From Priapulus caudatus (taxonomy: Eukaryota > Priapulida > Priapulimorpha > Priapulimorphida > Priapulidae): a stretch of 21,202 nucleotides of DNA. Location: NCBI RefSeq assembly GCF_000485595.1, contig NW_014577371.1, positions 127,891 to 149,092 of the forward strand. The letters run 5' to 3'. Position numbers and translations under genes: made by a program. Shown piece after piece: positions 1 through 9,327 of this stretch. Every line of letters starts with the position of its first letter. Within the stretch, counting starts at the first letter, position 1. Below the pieces are notes generated by a model. That model had not been told where the DNA came from. It saw only the letters and a program-made list of their open reading frames with translations, and did no database searches.

Positions 1-469
1 CTCGGACGTTGGTGTGTGTAGGCCATCACACTCAGCGTCAACCCCCCTTAGTTAAAACTTAAGATCCGACCCTGGATAGGATTGATCATGATGTTTATTG
101 ACAATCAAATGTCAATGTCAATGACATGACAGTGTTCCGGAGTCCGCGGCTAGTACACGCATCAAGCAACGAGTTTGAGTTCGTTCGATGAAAACTCGGC
201 AGTGTCGTCGCGTACTCAATGTTATGTGCGAGTATTTGAACTCAACCTTACTGCAATGGTTACAACATACGCTTACGGGGACTGGATATTTGTGAAATAA
301 AGCGAGAAACAATGAGTTATCGAATATTAATAACTTGCAAATATACCTGTTTCAGGACAATCTGTTGGCGCCTGTTTAAAACTCCTGGCGCAGGTGGTCG
401 CTGTGGAGCTTTCCTGTCTATCTTAGCCAGTTAGATTCATTTCCGCGTTCTCTAAACAACGTGCCAGCG
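1..469. other. Upstream flank of ARMC1, no gene seen
   Basis: No open frame here resembles a protein. The stretch lies directly upstream of the ARMC1 5' end, so it should contain the promoter, but I see no TATA box at a convincing position. Two related GC-rich motifs, GGCGCCTG near 367 and GGCGCAGG near 387, are the only local enrichment. The start site is not determined by the sequence. Confidence 0.35.
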
Positions 470-691
470 ATCGTTTTTGAGCGGACATTTGGACAACTTT
501 CGTAAGTCTATTTATAATCTGAAACGATATTTATTTGGATATTTGTCTATTATTATCCGATATCATTGTTTTTACCTATTCACAAACTATGTCATTGTAT
601 TAGCTGTGGACGTGTATGAAGTAGATCTCCTCGCTATCCAGCTGACCACTTGTATCTTGGTATCTTGTATCTTGGGGGTTCCTCTCTTCAG
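470..691 (+). other. Possible 5' UTR exon end and UTR intron of ARMC1
   Basis: A donor-like CGTAAGT has its GT at 502-503. An acceptor-like pyrimidine tract ends CTCTTCAG at 691. Together they would define a 190-bp AT-rich intron in the 5' UTR, leaving a second exon at 692-845 that holds the start codon. This is inferred from splice consensus only. If the intron is not removed, the frame stays open upstream to an ATG at 477. Confidence 0.35.
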
Positions 692-749
692 ACTTGTATT
701 TCACAAGGCACGTACTCTCTCCTTGAACCACGGCGAACCTCAGACCACG

Positions 750-845
750 ATGAATGAGCAAAAGTTGAGCACAGCCACCGCTGGCTACTGTTACAACATA
801 TCGTCAGCTTGCAACCGATCCTGTCAGAGGGCTGCCCTAATCAAG
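750..845 (+). CDS. ARMC1: ARMC1 coding exon 1
   Basis: It encodes 32 residues starting [10 protein letters not shown] and ending QRAALIK. The end matches the human stretch before the DQGC motif. The donor is AAG|GTGCTT and the phase is 0. The ATG has a favourable A at -3. Confidence 0.85.
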
Positions 846-1499
846 GTGCTTGGACGTTGATTATTACTTAATAATATTAATAATACACATTTATGATTTA
901 AATCATAATCTACGAATGTTCATCCATAAATATTGTCATTATTGAGTATATTTGGCTGCTGAAATTTGAAAAGTTTTAAAGATACACAAGTTCACAACCC
1001 TGACAACGAATATTTATATAAATTTCGAATTGATAAATAATTTTAAAAATGAACAATATTTTTTTTCACATATTACATAATGGACATCTGCAGCATAACA
1101 TGCAGGTCTAAGTCATTAAGCTATAGCAGCTGCCATTCTTCAGTGTTACCTTCTTTGAGCTGTTTTAGCATATTGCTCAGGTGTGGTATATTATTATATG
1201 ACGCAGGTGCTACCGCGTCCCGGAACCGGCTCGCTAGCCTCCAGGCTACACATGACCGGACGATCCACTCAACACAGTGATCGCGCGACTCGCGATACAC
1301 GCCATGATTGCAGCACGGGACGCTCTGCTGATTGCCGAAAATATACAATAGATGCCCTGCGCCGTCTACCTCTTTCATCCGTCCTCTCTCGCTCTCTCTC
1401 TCTCTCTCTCTCACACACACATCCACACACACACACCGCTAGCGCGCTCTGCTTTTCTCTCTCTCTGCACGCATACACACACACACCATATACATTCCA

Positions 1500-1567
<68 letters not shown>

Positions 1568-4500
1568 ATCAGCAGAGTGTCCCGTTGCCCAATCATGCGC
1601 GTACGTGTCGCAAGATCACTGTGTGAGATGGATGTCCGGACGCGTAGCCACGGCATATTTTATAAACCACAAAAGCAATCCAAACAATGGAATTTTCTTA
1701 ATCCAACCATTTAATTGTATTTATGCTCCTATCATCATACAGGACTCGGCGTGTGTGGCTTTCCTTATCTACGTCTTGGATGACAAGTGCATTGAGGTTG
1801 TGAAGAACTCTTTACAGGTAAAAATGTACATATGCCATGCTCCACAGAGCTCTGAATCTAAAGAGAGTGCTAAATTCACACAAAATATTATTGTAGCGAT
1901 GTGACATATAACATAACAGATAGATATAATCGTATCGGCTCAGAAGCCTGTTGTCAGGACACTTTTAAAGTTAGCCTCGCATTTTAAATTCTCAAGTGTC
2001 ATACGATACTGATGAGATAAAAGCATTTTCAGAAACGCACAAGGTTTATCACTTAATTATTAATAACAACACAAATTTAATATCTATTATAAATAAACAA
2101 TTTTAAGTTAGCAACTGCTTATATGGCATATGTGCTGAATTTTTCTAAGTTGATATCCGTGCCCACGTCATCTAATATTTATAACTATTTATTACACGAT
2201 AGGCCGCTGGGTAAATAATTTTTTAATCTCGGTCCTTGATAGCATAGGATGAATATTTTAACATTTTGACTAATCCGTCTTTTCCGACAATATTTCAGAC
2301 GCTATGGGCTCTATGTGAGAGTGCACATTACAGGCCAATGTTGAAAAATACATATGGATTCATACCAGCACTGGAAACAGTTGCTACCAAGTATGGATAT
2401 TAATTTTTATGGTAGCAATATTAGTGATTTTTCCGAGTTGTGAAAAGAAAGAAAACTGGTATTGATTATAGTGCATTAACTAGTTAATCTACAGATCAAA
2501 CAGATTTACTTTAGCTACTCGAAATACCTTTTCAATTTATTTGGAAGAGTCCTTAATGCTCACTACTCTGTTTTAGATGCAGGCAAGCAATGGCATCGAT
2601 TAACACGTCAATTTTCGTGCGATTATGTTTCAGCACCGGATTTGATCATTACTGCCAGAAATTAGCCAGAGAGTTGCTCAGTCTCCTGAAGAAAGAGCTT
2701 CACTGCAGACCCAAGGATGCTGCAAACATGTGCGAAAACTACCTCTACAAGGATATGTTGTGCGGGAGGATTGTAACTTGGGGAAATATATCTTTCACAC
2801 GTGCACATGCACATGCTCACTGTCATACGCACGCACCCACAAATGATCGTATATATATATATATATATACATGCACAAACATACACACATGGTTTCTCTT
2901 ATATTATATTTCTCGCGAGTAGCACCACGATTTTCAGCACAGTTCATCTCTGTAAATATAAGTACCGGGCGAAATTACTCTGGAAATGTTTGCAGGAATC
3001 CAGCATCAGGGAGAGCGGGGCACAAGTCAAAGAGACAAAGTCACCAATTCCTGCTGGGCTCTGCCAGGTCGAAGACTGTAGTACTGCAGTTGAAAGGAAT
3101 GGTCAGCCAGGTGAAAAATGCACTTCAACCTTAATCACTGTGAGGTGGAAACACTCGTGCCATCCCCAAAATCTAAATTCACAAACCTTCACAGTACGCC
3201 CTTCACGTTGTGCTATCGATTACAATCACGGCGTGGTAGAAATACCCGTGCCATCCCAAAAATCATAATTCACAAGCCTTCATGGTACAACTACCTTCAC
3301 GTTGTGGCATTGACTACAATCACTGTGTGGTAGAAATACCTGTGCCATCCCCCAAAATCTAAATTCACAAGCCTTCGCGGTGTCGTGGCATCGACTACAC
3401 TCGAATAACGATGCCGAGTGATGACGTTGTCTTACAGGACCACCGTAGGGTGTGTGAAGCCCAGCTGCTGAGAGTACGCGGTGTCATCAGCATCACGTTC
3501 GACCATACGAAGCTGCGCTGCATCGCGAGAGTCAGAGCCGACATCAAACCAGAGGTATCACGCGAAATTGCCCGATAATGACGAGTTATAGTTATAGCAG
3601 GTCCCCATAGAATAGGTTGGCATGTAGGTGGTTTACATTTGTATCATGGACAGCATCAGGGGTTTAATAATCATTCATGATAAATTTGTCGCGATGTCAT
3701 AATATTTGTCATTAGTGCATGACGTGATAAATCGCTGCAATCTCATTGGATAACGCAGCAGGCACTATGAAGCGATAGTGCCTGCCTGAGCGGGCACTAT
3801 CGCTTGCGCGACGCATTGTTATTATAACGCATTGTGTTTACGTCACGAATCTCCTGCGTCTGGGCGCCACGCAAGAGTAATTTCGAACGGCGGTTGTGTT
3901 TGTGTCGAACGTTTTGTTACATCGAATGCACCGGCAAATTAGGGAGTATAAAGAAGGTATATACGCATGAAAAGTAGATTGCATAGTCATGTGATGCACT
4001 AAAAACATTAATTATTAACCCCTGATTGCATGTTACAACTAAAACCGTAGGTAGCTTGTGTCAAATTACAGGACATCCGACTTGCAGGAAATAACCAAGG
4101 TGATGATGGCATTCAGTTGGTGAGAATCTTTGGTGTTAGTGATTAGTATGAGAGGAGAAACTAGTTACTGGTGATTTACAGGCGCTGGTGCAGGCTGTGG
4201 CCAAAACCAAGGTGATGAGTGCAGAGCAGGTGATCAAGAACGAACAAGGAGAGGAGGTAAGTGACTACCTCAGCACAAGCAGAGTGAGAAGCTCACCTTT
4301 CCATCAACCGAGCTAATAAAATTTACGCTTCACAACGCTGATATTAATCCATCTACCTCGTCTCGGCCATACATAGTGGGTGGTTAGTCGCTTCCTTTAT
4401 GAAAGTTTCTACTGGAATTATTTTCCAGACGAAACTCACTGTCGTGTGCTTGTAAAACAGCAATCATCAAGAAGAGCAATATTTAAACTAATACGCTGCG

Positions 4501-4695
4501 CTCCTTCCACAGATACTGATATGTTTCGATAAGAGGTCTGACCAGAACAAGGAGAATACCCAACTGCCCCCCTACCTCCCAGAGGAAGACTCCCCCGTGA
4601 GAGCGAAAGCCGTAGCAAGGGCAGGGGACGATGGTCAGGGAGGAAGCTGGATGAGCGTGGCAGCAAACTTCATTTCAAAGTCATTCTATTGGTGA
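750..4695 (+). CDS. ARMC1: ARMC1, armadillo repeat-containing protein 1 (eight coding exons)
   Basis: Exons: 750-845, 1743-1817, 2299-2390, 2634-2729 (alternative end 2756), 2996-3110, 3438-3554, 4182-4256, 4513-4695. All introns are GT-AG, phases match at every junction, and the product is 282 aa, equal to my recollection of human ARMC1. Residues 1 to about 115 form the armadillo-like helical half. Residues about 146-215 (KTVVLQLKG onward) form the heavy-metal-associated-like βαββαβ half, with no Cys pair in the loop after strand 1, as in the human protein. A conserved acidic Pro stretch ([11 protein letters not shown]) and the tail SWMSVAANF...SFYW follow. The start at 750 has A at -3 and matches the family length. 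From family knowledge, ARMC1 is a cytosolic/mitochondrial outer-membrane-associated protein linked to the MICOS/MIB bridging complex and mitochondrial distribution; no enzyme activity is known. The next gene is convergent, 4.3 kb away. The exon 4 donor and the 5' UTR are the uncertain parts. Confidence 0.93.
846..1195. other. ARMC1 intron 1, first part
   Basis: AT-rich intron sequence with no exon, RNA gene or notable repeat that I could see. Confidence 0.6.
1196..1665. repeat. Long imperfect inverted repeat around a microsatellite
   Basis: A left arm at about 1196-1340 and a right arm at about 1560-1665 are reverse complements of each other with gaps. Shared landmarks include CACAGTGATC, GCATGATTG, and TGCTGATTGC beside GGGACRCTC. 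The outer ends (TATGACGCAGGTGCTACCGC on the left and, reversed, TATGCCGTGGCTACGCG on the right) are also related. The 220-bp middle is a (TC)n/(CA)n microsatellite. This fits an old foldback or MITE-type element within ARMC1 intron 1. No target duplication is clear. Confidence 0.65.
1383..1563. repeat. Compound (CT)n/(CA)n microsatellite
   Basis: Two successive blocks of CT repeats followed by CA repeats are seen, the second ending in a long pure CA run. All long open frames here are Ser/Leu or Thr/His repeats and are not genes. Confidence 0.95.
1743..1817 (+). CDS. ARMC1: ARMC1 coding exon 2
   Basis: It encodes 25 residues ([14 protein letters not shown]...). The acceptor is CATACAG and the donor CAG|GTAAAA; both phases are 0. 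Joined to exon 3, it aligns without gaps to human ARMC1 over 33 positions, sharing D, C, LI, D, VV, L, L and E at the expected places. Confidence 0.9.
1818..2298. other. ARMC1 intron 2
   Basis: AT-rich intron of about 480 bp. I see no repeats or other genes. Confidence 0.7.
2299..2390 (+). CDS. ARMC1: ARMC1 coding exon 3
   Basis: It encodes [17 protein letters not shown] and the helix after it. The acceptor is ATTTCAG and the donor CCAA|GTATGG. It starts in phase 0 and ends after two bases of a codon, which exon 4 completes as Asn. Confidence 0.9.
2634..2729 (+). CDS. ARMC1: ARMC1 coding exon 4 (3' end uncertain)
   Basis: The acceptor is GTTTCAG at 2633. The helix [14 protein letters not shown] corresponds to the human helix before the linker. 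The end is ambiguous: AACAT|GTGCGA (end 2729) and GATAT|GTTGTG (end 2756) both leave the required two-base remainder. I prefer 2729 because its donor is better and the total becomes 282 aa. The longer form adds nine residues (CENYLYKDM) to a variable linker. Confidence 0.75.
2796..2892. repeat. CA-rich and (TA)n tract in ARMC1 intron 4
   Basis: A CACATGCA-rich stretch is followed by an uninterrupted TA run at about 2850-2868. It makes the frame after exon 4 look open but encodes only His/Ala/Thr/Tyr runs. Confidence 0.85.
2996..3110 (+). CDS. ARMC1: ARMC1 coding exon 5
   Basis: The acceptor is GTTTGCAG and the donor CAG|GTGAAA. It encodes the basic linker [14 protein letters not shown] and then [13 protein letters not shown], the first strand of the HMA-like domain. 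This matches the human arrangement of basic linker, FFLG and KTVVLHI. Confidence 0.92.
3111..3400. repeat. Minisatellite, unit about 91-94 bp, about three copies
   Basis: The anchor CATCCC recurs at 3161, 3252 and 3346, each copy followed by AAAATC, TAATTCACAA-like sequence and CCTTC. Each unit also has TACAATCAC and GTGGTAGAAATACC variants. The array fills most of ARMC1 intron 5 and starts next to the exon 5 donor. Confidence 0.85.
3438..3554 (+). CDS. ARMC1: ARMC1 coding exon 6
   Basis: It encodes 39 residues in phase 0: [21 protein letters not shown] and [12 protein letters not shown]. These are helix 1 and strands 2 and 3 of the HMA-like domain. The acceptor is CTTACAG and the donor GAG|GTATCA. 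Confidence 0.93.
3555..4071. other. ARMC1 intron 6, first part
   Basis: Intron sequence containing the double hairpin described separately. I see no coding content. Confidence 0.6.
3758..3805. repeat. Double hairpin with a shared middle arm
   Basis: GCAGGCACTAT (3758-3768) pairs perfectly with ATAGTGCCTGC (3775-3785). The overlapping AAGCGATAGTGCC (3770-3782) also pairs with GGCACTATCGCTT (3793-3805). The middle arm can thus pair on either side. This may be a remnant of nested foldback elements. Confidence 0.7.
4072..4119 (+). other. Candidate cassette or decayed exon in ARMC1 intron 6
   Basis: The stretch is bounded by AAATTACAG and GTGAGA, is 48 nt long and has no stop, so it could be spliced in frame into a phase-0 intron. 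It would add [16 protein letters not shown] between strand 3 and helix 2. Within it, after CTTGCAG (4087), the phase-0 reading is [11 protein letters not shown] and then stop. It shares a 14-nt run (AACCAAGGTGATGA) with exon 7, where the same bases encode TKVM. Human ARMC1 has no insertion here, so this is not part of the main model. Confidence 0.35.
4182..4256 (+). CDS. ARMC1: ARMC1 coding exon 7
   Basis: It encodes 25 residues in phase 0, [12 protein letters not shown] and then [13 protein letters not shown]. This is helix 2 and the last strand of the HMA-like domain, close to the human counterpart. The acceptor is GATTTACAG and the donor GAG|GTAAGT, the strongest donor in the gene. Confidence 0.93.
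4513..4695 (+). CDS. ARMC1: ARMC1 terminal coding exon 8
   Basis: It encodes 60 residues and a TGA stop at 4693-4695. The acceptor is TTCCACAG. The conserved tail [22 protein letters not shown] and SFYW is what identified the gene. Confidence 0.95.
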   Translation: MLICFDKRSDQNKENTQLPPYLPEEDSPVRAKAVARAGDDGQGGSWMSVAANFISKSFYW

Positions 4696-5125
4696 AGACT
4701 TCGCCAGTGATATCCTGTAAATATGGACGTGTGGTCAATGCACGAGTGAGCTCAACAACGAGCAGTAATTGCAGTTTTGACCATAGGTCGGTTTTTCGTA
4801 AAACATCTCTACTTGGATTTTCTTCTGATAATCGCTTGTTGGCTCATTCCTTACTATATAATATATTATTAATGTGATTCTATGTGTTTTATTTACGGGA
4901 CCATCGCGTTTTGAGTTTCACTTACCTCGTTTTACCGTCGGAAAACATTCGTTTGTGTTTGTATCAGTTCAAAGCCTTACTCTTCACAACAGCTAGTTTT
5001 TAAGAGTATCATAAAATTGACAGACATGAATGTTCTTTAAATATAATTAATTACACTAGCAACTGTTGGAACTCGCATCTAGATAAATGCAAATTACGTA
5101 CGACAGTGTACGGGTGCATGGTACT

Positions 5126-5131
5126 AATAAA
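5126..5131 (+). terminator. Candidate ARMC1 polyadenylation signal
   Basis: The first AATAAA after the stop codon lies about 430 bp downstream. A second AATAAA is at 5730-5735. Which one is used, if either, cannot be told from the sequence. Confidence 0.3.
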
Positions 5132-5147
5132 CCTCGCTTAAACTGCA

Positions 5148-5189
5148 TCATAGATATATACAAACACATGTGTTTGTATATATCTATGA
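5148..5189. repeat. Perfect 42-bp palindrome
   Basis: The half TCATAGATATATACAAACA plus CA (5148-5168) is followed with no spacer by its exact reverse complement (5169-5189). It lies just after the first candidate poly(A) signal of ARMC1. Confidence 0.95.
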
Positions 5190-6217
5190 CTACATATAAG
5201 AAGTTTTAGCTTTGCTTGAATAGCAAGTGTACATAGTATTAGCTCACTGTTAACCATCATTTGCATTACTTTACGTACAACCCATCTGTGTCACATTTAG
5301 GTGTAGCACAAGTCGACGGTAATGTTGTTGACAATGCGTGATGCTGAGGCATCTATAAGTTACAGTTGTCTCGGTTTTCCCTGGCAGTGAGAAAGAAACC
5401 TTTCATGATCATACACATCATGATGCTTCATGGAGCTCTCGCCGACAGAAAATGAACACATATCTAATATGCCTAACATTTCTCGTGGGTCTTGTGTGAT
5501 AATTTTGAACACCGACTAGAAATACGGGGGAATTCGTATTTTTAGAAAGTGCATGCGATTGATATGTGAAATAACACGGTTGGTCACACAATAATTTGAT
5601 ATCGTTAATGCTTACATGTGTCCACAATCTATTTTAAACATTCGTTTGTAAGTGTGTCTAGTTTAGGAAGGTGGCGGTGGCTATAGGGACAGGATTATTA
5701 AGCACTGTATACCATTTCTTTAATTTGTAAATAAATTTGTTGGCAAGAAATTTTTCAATGTATACTGTTCTACTGCACTATCTATTGTAAATATCACGTA
5801 GTACACTATGATTATGAATGTCAATGCTGATGCATGATGCAAAGATAGGTTCTCAAAATACAATAACAGTTCATTTGCATTTTCATAATTATGGTTGACA
5901 ACTATTGATTTTTTGGAGATAAATTACAACAAATATGACTATACTTGAAATGCAGTAAATAAGTACAGTGGTAGGCTAGCACCTTGAAATCCACTGATTC
6001 AGCATTCTTTAGATAACACCTTACCTCGACACTGATCATGTACAAGGTAGAGCAAACCTAGAGATATGTAAGCAAACTACTGAAGGCCTATACGAGTTCT
6101 GGACATGGAGGTTTGTAGGTCTTTCATGGTGACGCAACACAATGCTTGCAAAACACATTTTTGCATTTGTTTTTACATTGATTTAGAATGAAAACTACAA
6201 TCAGACAGCAATCATTT
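5190..6217. other. Intergenic DNA, nothing recognised
   Basis: AT-rich sequence between the two convergent genes. The short open frames resemble no protein I know and have no splice context. It contains the alternative AATAAA at 5730. Confidence 0.6.
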
Positions 6218-6309
6218 CATTATGTCACTATGACCTCATGATGTCACGGTGACCTCGTCATGTCAGTGACCTCATTATGTCAACGTGACATCTCATCATG
6301 TCACTTTTG
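6218..6309. repeat. Tandem array of TCATNATGTCA / GTGACC motifs
   Basis: Five degenerate units of 17-22 bp read TCATTATGTCAC, TCATGATGTCAC, TCGTCATGTCAG, TCATTATGTCAA and TCATCATGTCAC. Each of the first four is followed by TGACC or TGACATC. The dense TGAC/GTCA half-sites resemble CRE/AP-1 or nuclear-receptor half-sites, but function is not shown. Confidence 0.8.
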
Positions 6310-6905
6310 ACTAAATGCAAACATTCGCAAAAAGGGGTACCGATGGTATGTGCCAAATCTTACACGACCAGTTTACTTTGCAGTTATACAGTATTTACGA
6401 TTCTTCACTCACCGCTTACACCGGTGGCACTTTATAGTTTAACCACGCCAGCGAAACACAAATGGCATGCATTCGTGGGGGCTATCCGAGGATTGCTAGC
6501 GTATAATTACGTGAACTTTAGAGTGACGTTTGTGTTACGTCTCCATCGACAGACACATACTATGTGTGCCGGCGTCTACACGAGCGAGGTACCGAAAAAT
6601 GCGCACGGCATGTAAGCCCAGAACCTGAAATGTCATCACAAATTTCTGCCCCAACGAACAGGATTATTCTAACAGTGCTATTACATTCCCGGATGTATAG
6701 CAGCTGGTCATAAAACGTTCCACCCTGTCATTAAAAACGAATAAATATGCAAAGCACCCTCGTACGTTAGGTGAGTAGGATGGATGAGTCAGTGATATCT
6801 CTTAGCACGCCATCAAAGCCTACTAGGTGCAAGACTCCAACGATTTTTGCTCTTGCACGTTGGTGTTTGCTTATGATGCAATAATACCACAAGTGTCATA
6901 TTATA
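6310..6905. other. Intergenic DNA, nothing recognised
   Basis: An open frame crosses 6298-6615, but its translation resembles no known protein and starts inside the tandem array. I treat it as chance. Confidence 0.55.
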
Positions 6906-6958
6906 GATATTATCAAGAGTAGATAATAACACTGTTATTATCTACTCTTGATATTATT
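6906..6958. repeat. Hairpin repeat, copy 1 (GATATTATCAAGAGTA family)
   Basis: A palindrome with a one-base centre spans about 6911-6953. It is bounded by the near-direct repeats GATATTATC (6906-6914) and GATATTATT (6950-6958). The arms begin AAGAGTA and end TACTCTT. A second copy with a different centre is at 13909-13963. Confidence 0.8.
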
Positions 6959-6990
6959 TATATATAAATATCGATTATATATAATATATA

Positions 6991-7032
<42 letters not shown>

Positions 7033-7080
7033 TTATATACTATAATATATATTATATTATATATATATATCTATATTATA
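6959..7080. repeat. (TA)n low-complexity tract
   Basis: A long run of TA dinucleotides and variants. The sequence ACTCCTGATATTACC just after it (about 7082-7096) resembles the outer arm of the hairpin family next door. Confidence 0.9.
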
Positions 7081-7096
7081 CACTCCTGATATTACC

Positions 7097-8880
7097 ATGT
7101 TGACTATAATTAGTACAACATTAATCTGTAATGATTCTCGTAACGATCAACATCCGCATAAAGGCCAAACCTCACGAACGTAGAAGATGTAAGGCTTTGA
7201 ATTTTGAACGACCGATTGATTTACTTTTACTATGTGAATCCTGACATTTGCTGATGTTTCATTGGTTTGTTACAACAGCAAGCAAGGATGTCGTGACGTA
7301 GCACCTCAAACATCTCACTCATATTCGCAACACGAGAGCAATGAACTGCTACGGCTATAAGATCTTCTGATACATTCTATTATTACCTACTCGGAATGCA
7401 CCGCTTCACACGCGAACTTGACGCAAGATAATTTCTAGCCATACAACCCCGAATCCACCCATATCTCGTCCATGGAATGAGCGTATTTCTTCAACGCGTG
7501 TTGCTCTCTTTCTCCTTATACATCAAGAGATATACCATGTATATCTCTATAGCAACGCTAACTGGGAACCCTGAAAATCTATTTACAAGTGTCATTTAAT
7601 CATGTAACGACAGCACACAGCAGAACTATCACTTCCCTTTGGATGTAGTCACACCATGAGTATATTTGTATATTATTATATGTATTCTAATACATACAGT
7701 CATGGTAATACGCTTAGCAAAGGGCGGACTTAGAAGCATATGTTACGTTTACCTAATTATTGGGTCTGTTGCCTTCATTTAATTGAATTAAAGATCGTAA
7801 ATATGATACTATGCAAATTATATTGGAAGACATACTTAAATATGCACAGCGTAAAACTGTTTTCACCTATTCAATAACACAAGTACGATTTGACTAAATG
7901 ATAGAAAATACTTTATGTATGGGTTCATGCGAAACCTTTATCTTTAAAAAACCGAGTGTAACCTAACCGTTCATTAACTGTTATTATAGGAAACTGATGT
8001 ATTACCCTGCCTATACTGGAGAGATGGCTACTTGTTTTTACCACACACAGCTCGTTTTTTGCCTTTTAACAATAAATCACGTTATCCATTTAATAGTTTA
8101 CAAACGATAACAGCATTACTTCTAAGCATTTATCGACATTCACAATGATCACAACAAAAAATGTTGGCCTAATAACAAGATATCTGTGCCGATAAATTGG
8201 AAGTTTGCTTTTGAAGCGGCGGAACAAAGACAGCTAGTTATTTGTTGGTCGGTGCACACAATTTCAAAATTGATCAAATCGTCCCATTATGGCTTTTAGA
8301 GTAAACCAATCTGTGCAGTAACAACATCAGAAACGAAACATCAAAACCGAACGATGGCTAAATGTACTAACGTTTGATAATTTGATATTGTGTCACCTAC
8401 AGCGCGGTGCAGTGTAGCATCACGATACAAACATTTTACCCTGTTTCGAGTTTTTTTCTCGCGGTATATAGCATTACCAGACTCAGCAGCCTGGCGACTC
8501 GACACGGACAACAATCTCATGCCACCTTCAGTCTCCACATCTACCGATGCTCAAGAAAAACTGTAATATCTTGACAGTGATATTGTCCCCACTCTCTAAG
8601 CAGTGAAGGAAAGGCTACTAGAATTTCCACTCTAGTCTGTCTCCAGCACTTCCACCTGGCTATCAAAAATCTATCTAACACGTATCTTCTTCGATCCGAT
8701 CTCCCTCGCAGCCTAACCGGAATATGCTTCACAGACGTTTAACACTAGCGACTTCAACATTCTTTCGGTAACGTCGATTGGGTGGTGGAAGTTACATACG
8801 CCAGGGCACCAAAGCGTCGTGCGTAGAACCACCAGAGGCCAATAGTTAGTAACAGCGACACAATGTTTGAAGGAGCGTCC
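7097..8880. other. Intergenic DNA, nothing recognised
   Basis: No coding exon, RNA gene or clear repeat found on either strand. The part nearest 8880 should include the 3' UTR of the minus-strand gene. I saw no canonical AATAAA on that strand close to its stop codon. Confidence 0.55.
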
Positions 8881-9025
8881 GCGCTAGGGACGTCGATCCC
8901 GGGAGCCATGATGATGATGAGTCAGCACATACGCGCGCAAGCGGCCATTGCTGCTCCGTGCTTCCTCCGACTCTGCGTCGATTGTCAAAGTGCGTAAGAG
9001 TCCCCCCCCCGGCGATCACGCAGCC

Positions 9026-9327
9026 CTACTCAGACTTGCCCTTCGCTCGACCGTTGCTAAGACTGTCCCACGCCTCGTCCTCCTCGTCCCACGCCCTCCA
9101 CTCGTCGCGCCGCCCCCCCGCTGCTGCCGCCGGCTCCTTGGGACTGATCGGCACGTTGTCGAAGTCGATGAGGAGGTTCTCGCTCTCCTTCTCCTGCTTG
9201 TTCTTCTTCTTGTACTCGTTCTTCCGCAGGGCGGCGGACGCGGAGGAGGCTGCTTTCTGCGGTTTCTTTGAGGCGGTGCCGTGCGCGTTGTCATCGGTCC
9301 ACTCGCTGTTCCAGTCATTGCCGTGGT
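9026..9327 (-). CDS. ARFGAP1: ARFGAP1 terminal exon, acidic Trp-rich tail part 2
   Basis: It encodes the last 100 residues: NDWNSEWTDDN, a Lys-rich stretch (RKNEYKKKNKQEKE), ENLLIDFDN, and RDEWRAWDEEDEAWDSL before the stop. LIDFD fits the type-I clathrin-box pattern. The acceptor is TCCCGCAG. A run of ten C (plus strand, about 9002-9011) lies just beyond the stop in the 3' UTR. Confidence 0.83.

Noticed and set aside
118-312. Minus-strand open frame of 64 codons near the window start
   Set aside because: No domain, no splice context and no resemblance to a known protein.
1183-1714. Long overlapping open frames on both strands across the CT/CA array
   Set aside because: The translations are Ser/Leu, Thr/His and Cys/Val/Arg-Glu repeats produced by the microsatellite.
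6298-6615. Plus-strand open frame of 105 codons between the convergent genes
   Set aside because: It starts inside a tandem repeat, resembles nothing and has no supporting signals.
8341-8732. Two adjacent minus-strand open frames downstream of ARFGAP1
   Set aside because: Short, unrelated to known proteins, and in the expected 3' UTR or intergenic zone.
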